A stretch of DNA of 8,060 nt from Saprospiraceae bacterium (lineage in GTDB: Bacteria; Bacteroidota; Bacteroidia; Chitinophagales; Saprospiraceae). The stretch lies in assembly GCA_013002625.1 (NCBI GenBank), contig JABDJE010000044.1, positions 1-8,060 on the forward strand, read 5' to 3'. Shown piece by piece: positions 5,665 to 8,060 of the stretch. The number at the start of each line of letters is the position of its first letter. The stretch's first letter is position 1. The position numbers and the translations under genes are program-made. The notes beneath the pieces are model-generated. The model was not told where the DNA came from. It was given only the letters and a program-made list of their open reading frames with translations, and did not search any database.

Positions 5665-7377
5665 ATGTCTTTTATCAGGATTACACTTTTAAGTTGCCTT
5701 CTAATTATAGCACAATCCACCGCAGCGCAAAATATTCGTTTTGAGGCTTCCACTGATGCTGAGGAGGTGCTTTTAGGCTCCTATATTCAGGTTGAATTCA
5801 GCCTAAAGAATACCGATGGTACAAATTTCTCCCCGCCCTCATTTGAGGATTTCAATGTCTTGTCTGGGCCTTCGCGTTCATCATCACTAAGCAGTTACAA
5901 TGGTGTGGTAAGCAAATCCTTAAGCTACAGTTATGTTCTCCAGCCAAAAAAGGAAGGCATTCTAACAATTGGACCAGCGTCAATTCGAGCCCAAAAACAG
6001 GATTTAAAAACCAATCCCTTACAGATTAAAGTTATCAGAGGTTCTGGACAATCCATTGATCCTGATATGGAATTGTATGTGCTCGCTACCGTATCAGATT
6101 CAGTGGGTTATATTGGTCAACAAATAATTCTTGACTATGAATTGTATTATAGGCCTAATGTCAGATCCGTGCGTTTTTTAACAGAACACGAATATGATGG
6201 CTTCTATAGTCTTCCACTACAAATTGCCAGAAGTGCCGAAAAAAGGAAAATTATCGAAGGTGTTGAGTACAAAACAAAGCTTATCAAAAGAATTGCATTG
6301 TTCCCACAACAAACAGGAACATATACTATCGACCCAGCTATCATCAGTTTAGGTATTCCGCTTAACAACAGAAGACAAAGCTTTTTCTTGCAGTCTCAGT
6401 TGGTCGGTAAGGAGATTCAATCAAATCCACTACAACTTCAAATTCTAGACAGCCCAAAGGATACAACAATAGTTCAATCCGGTGCGGTAGGACAATACAA
6501 AATGAATATCTCCAAGCCAAAATCAACTATTACAACTGATGATGCCATTATCATTAATATGGAAATAATTGGGGATGGGGATAACAAAACCGTCATTGCA
6601 CCTAAATGGAAAGTACCTGAAGGACTCGAAATGTATGACCCCAACATTGTACAAGACGAAATACTGCCATCAAGCAGCAAAATTACACACCGAAAAATAT
6701 TTGAATATCTTATTGTTGCCAACAGGCCTGGTAAGTACATCCTTAAACCCACTTTCACTTATTTCAATCCTGACAGCAGTAGATTTGTAAGTATTCAAAA
6801 ATCAGTTGGTCCAATCAATGTCCTCCAAGGTTCAGATAAAGAACCCGTTATCAGCCAGGCTAATCAAGAAGTTATAAGTGACATTTACTCTAAAACTGAA
6901 TTGAAGCGCAGAGGTGACGGACTCTATGGCAAGTCACTTCATCTTATTTCGCTTTTGCTTCTCTCTTTTTCAAGTATTGGATTAATTGCGTATAAAAGTT
7001 ATTTGGTTAAATCTGGTAAACTAGAGGAAAGCTATATTCTTAAAAAGCATGCCAATGTACAGGTCATGAGCAGATTATCTCATGCCGAAGATTTAATGCA
7101 GGATAAAAAAGAAAAGGCTTTTTTCGAAGAAATCTCTTACGCGTTAAGAAAGTATCTCTCAGACAAGCACAATATTCCTGCTCTTCATTCTAAGAAAGAG
7201 GAAATAGAATTGGTATTGAAAGAGAAATTCAATGATGAAATTATTCAGGCTATAATGGACATATTCAAACAGACAGAATTGGCCATTTATGCGCCATTAG
7301 GAAGTATGAACATGGCGGCTACACTTCAACAGGCAAAAGAATTAATTTCAAAAATAGAAGCTTCAGAATTAATTTGA
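5665..7377 (+). CDS. batD: BatD family membrane-anchored protein
   Basis: BatD is part of the Bacteroidota Bat (aerotolerance-linked) group of envelope proteins, normally encoded with a MoxR ATPase and von Willebrand A proteins BatA and BatB; its molecular role is not established. At 570 residues it is of typical length. A signal peptide occupies about residues 1-21 (cleavage near TAAQ). The periplasmic part has a first BatD domain at about 22-128 (LSGPSRSSS, YSYVLQPKKEG, TIGPASI), a second from about 134 (MELYVLATV, YIGQQIILDYELYYRP, GTYTIDPA), and a third from about 280 (ISKPKSTITTDDAIIINMEIIGDGD, NRPGKYILKP). A transmembrane segment lies at about 425-443, followed by a predicted cytoplasmic helical tail of about 125 residues rich in Lys and Glu (FFEEISYALRKYLSDKHNIP). 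The ATG is one base after the upstream stop, which suggests coupled translation. No batA, batB, batC or batE lies in the window. Confidence 0.93.
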   Translation: MSFIRITLLSCLLIIAQSTAAQNIRFEASTDAEEVLLGSYIQVEFSLKNTDGTNFSPPSFEDFNVLSGPSRSSSLSSYNGVVSKSLSYSYVLQPKKEGILTIGPASIRAQKQDLKTNPLQIKVIRGSGQSIDPDMELYVLATVSDSVGYIGQQIILDYELYYRPNVRSVRFLTEHEYDGFYSLPLQIARSAEKRKIIEGVEYKTKLIKRIALFPQQTGTYTIDPAIISLGIPLNNRRQSFFLQSQLVGKEIQSNPLQLQILDSPKDTTIVQSGAVGQYKMNISKPKSTITTDDAIIINMEIIGDGDNKTVIAPKWKVPEGLEMYDPNIVQDEILPSSSKITHRKIFEYLIVANRPGKYILKPTFTYFNPDSSRFVSIQKSVGPINVLQGSDKEPVISQANQEVISDIYSKTELKRRGDGLYGKSLHLISLLLLSFSSIGLIAYKSYLVKSGKLEESYILKKHANVQVMSRLSHAEDLMQDKKEKAFFEEISYALRKYLSDKHNIPALHSKKEEIELVLKEKFNDEIIQAIMDIFKQTELAIYAPLGSMNMAATLQQAKELISKIEASELI

Positions 7378-7383
7378 ATGGTG

Positions 7384-7391
7384 TACTTTTG
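7384..7391 (+). promoter_or_regulatory. Bacteroidota -7 promoter element TAnnTTTG before asnS
   Basis: TACTTTTG is an exact match to TAnnTTTG in the 34-base gap between the batD stop and the asnS ATG, with 20 bases from the box to the start codon. This suggests asnS is transcribed from its own promoter and is not only read through from batD. No clear -33 element is seen; the upstream bases would lie in the 3' end of batD. Confidence 0.6.
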
Positions 7392-7411
7392 TCCTTCAAT
7401 TACAAAAGATT

Positions 7412-8060
7412 ATGTCAGAAAGGTTGAAGATTAAAAGAATTCTTGAAGATGGCAGAACAGCTTATCAAGCTAATGTGAAAGGCTGGGTACGGACGTTTAG
7501 GAACAATCAATTTATAGCATTAAATGATGGTTCCACGATTAAGACCTTGCAGGTGGTGATCGATAAGGATAATACCGATGAATCCACATTAAAGGAAATT
7601 ACTACAGGTGCTGCTATATCGGCTACCGGTGAGATCATACCTTCTCAAGGTGCTGGACAAACACTTGAGCTCAAGGCACACACGGTCGAAGTCTTAGGAC
7701 TTGCAGATCCTGAGAAATATCCTCTTCAGCCAAAGAAGCACAGCTTGGAGTTTTTGAGGGAAATTGCACACCTAAGATTCAGGACTAATACATTTGGCTC
7801 TATATTCAGGATTCGACATTCTTTAGCTTTTGCCATTCATCAATTCTTCAATGACAATGGGTTTGTATACTTACACACCCCAATCGTGACCGGCTCAGAT
7901 GCAGAAGGTGCAGGTGAAATGTTTCAAGTTACTACCCTACCCCTCGATAATATTCCAAAGGATGAAAATAACGAGGTTGATTTCAGTAAGGACTTTTTTA
8001 ATAAGCCGACTAACCTAACCGTATCGGGTCAATTGGAAGCTGAATTGGGTGCATTGGCAC
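7412..8060 (+). CDS. asnS: Asparaginyl-tRNA synthetase, N-terminal part (3' end outside window)
   Basis: This class IIb aminoacyl-tRNA synthetase charges tRNA-Asn with asparagine in the cytoplasm. The frame is open to the window edge with 216 complete codons, a little under half of the usual 460-480. Residues 1 to about 110 are the OB-fold anticodon-binding domain (QANVKGWVRTFRNN, FIALNDGS, GEIIPSQG). Then come the conserved YPLQPKKHSLEFLREIAHLR hinge, the motif 1 region (FRIRHSLAFAIHQFF, FVYLHTPIVTGSDAEGAGEMF at about 145-170), and the AsnS-specific stretch DFSKDFFNKPTNLTVSGQLEAE. The SDAEGAGEMF and VDFSKDFF segments distinguish AsnS from AspRS. Having AsnS implies direct charging of tRNA-Asn. 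The ATG at 7412 gives the expected N-terminus; no Shine-Dalgarno sequence is seen. Confidence 0.97.
   Translation, partial: MSERLKIKRILEDGRTAYQANVKGWVRTFRNNQFIALNDGSTIKTLQVVIDKDNTDESTLKEITTGAAISATGEIIPSQGAGQTLELKAHTVEVLGLADPEKYPLQPKKHSLEFLREIAHLRFRTNTFGSIFRIRHSLAFAIHQFFNDNGFVYLHTPIVTGSDAEGAGEMFQVTTLPLDNIPKDENNEVDFSKDFFNKPTNLTVSGQLEAELGALA

Noticed and set aside
5620..5665. Possible programmed frameshift at the A7 run fusing the short BatD-type protein to full-length BatD
   Set aside because: The batD frame has a TAA at 5650-5652, before its ATG, so a slip into that frame stops at once and cannot make a fusion. The batD copy also has its own start and signal peptide.
7378..7434. An 18-codon frame starting ATG right after the batD TGA
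   Set aside because: It covers the TACTTTTG promoter box and the asnS start, and its product has no recognisable features, so it is a chance frame.
1..8060. Mobile element, defence island, CRISPR array, tRNA or riboswitch
   Set aside because: All space is taken by housekeeping and envelope genes with short spacers. I saw no transposase, integrase, terminal inverted repeats, regularly spaced repeats or tRNA-like cloverleaf sequence.

Overview
The window is an ordinary-looking stretch of core chromosome from a member of the Bacteroidota. A Cytophagales-type marine or environmental lineage is my guess, but the sequence alone does not fix the genus. The evidence is the gene content (DUF2400/TIGR02757, DUF4783 and BatD proteins), AT-rich spacers, start codons without clear Shine-Dalgarno sequences, and two exact matches to the Bacteroidota -7 promoter element TAnnTTTG, before gpmI and asnS. 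I see no mobile element, CRISPR array, tRNA or rRNA.

Layout. (1) Positions 1-1969, + strand: the 3' two-fifths or so of infB (translation initiation factor IF-2), then after 7 bases a DUF2400 family protein that probably starts at TTG. (2) 1964-2353, - strand: a small secreted DUF4783 protein, convergent with the DUF2400 gene. The two stop codons share one TTATAA palindrome. (3) 2440-3951, + strand: gpmI, the cofactor-independent phosphoglycerate mutase, complete, with a TAnnTTTG box almost touching its ATG. (4) 3952-4223: a 272-base AT-rich spacer holding one plausible 29-residue single-pass membrane microprotein (4078-4167) and weak inverted repeats. (5) 4224-5090, - strand: a pirin family protein with a complete metal-binding set. 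(6) 5166-7377, + strand: two secreted BatD-type proteins in tandem, one base apart. The first is a short protein with only the N-terminal BatD domain and a lysine-rich tail; the second is a full-length membrane-anchored BatD. (7) 7412-8060, + strand: the 5' part of asnS, asparaginyl-tRNA synthetase, cut by the window edge, with its own promoter-like box in the 34-base gap after batD.

The genes do not form one pathway. Two aminoacylation/initiation genes and a glycolytic gene frame envelope genes of poorly defined function. I do not see a convincing new multi-gene system. The items most worth a second look are the split or duplicated BatD pair, the overlooked 29-residue membrane protein, and a glycosylase-like motif in the DUF2400 protein.
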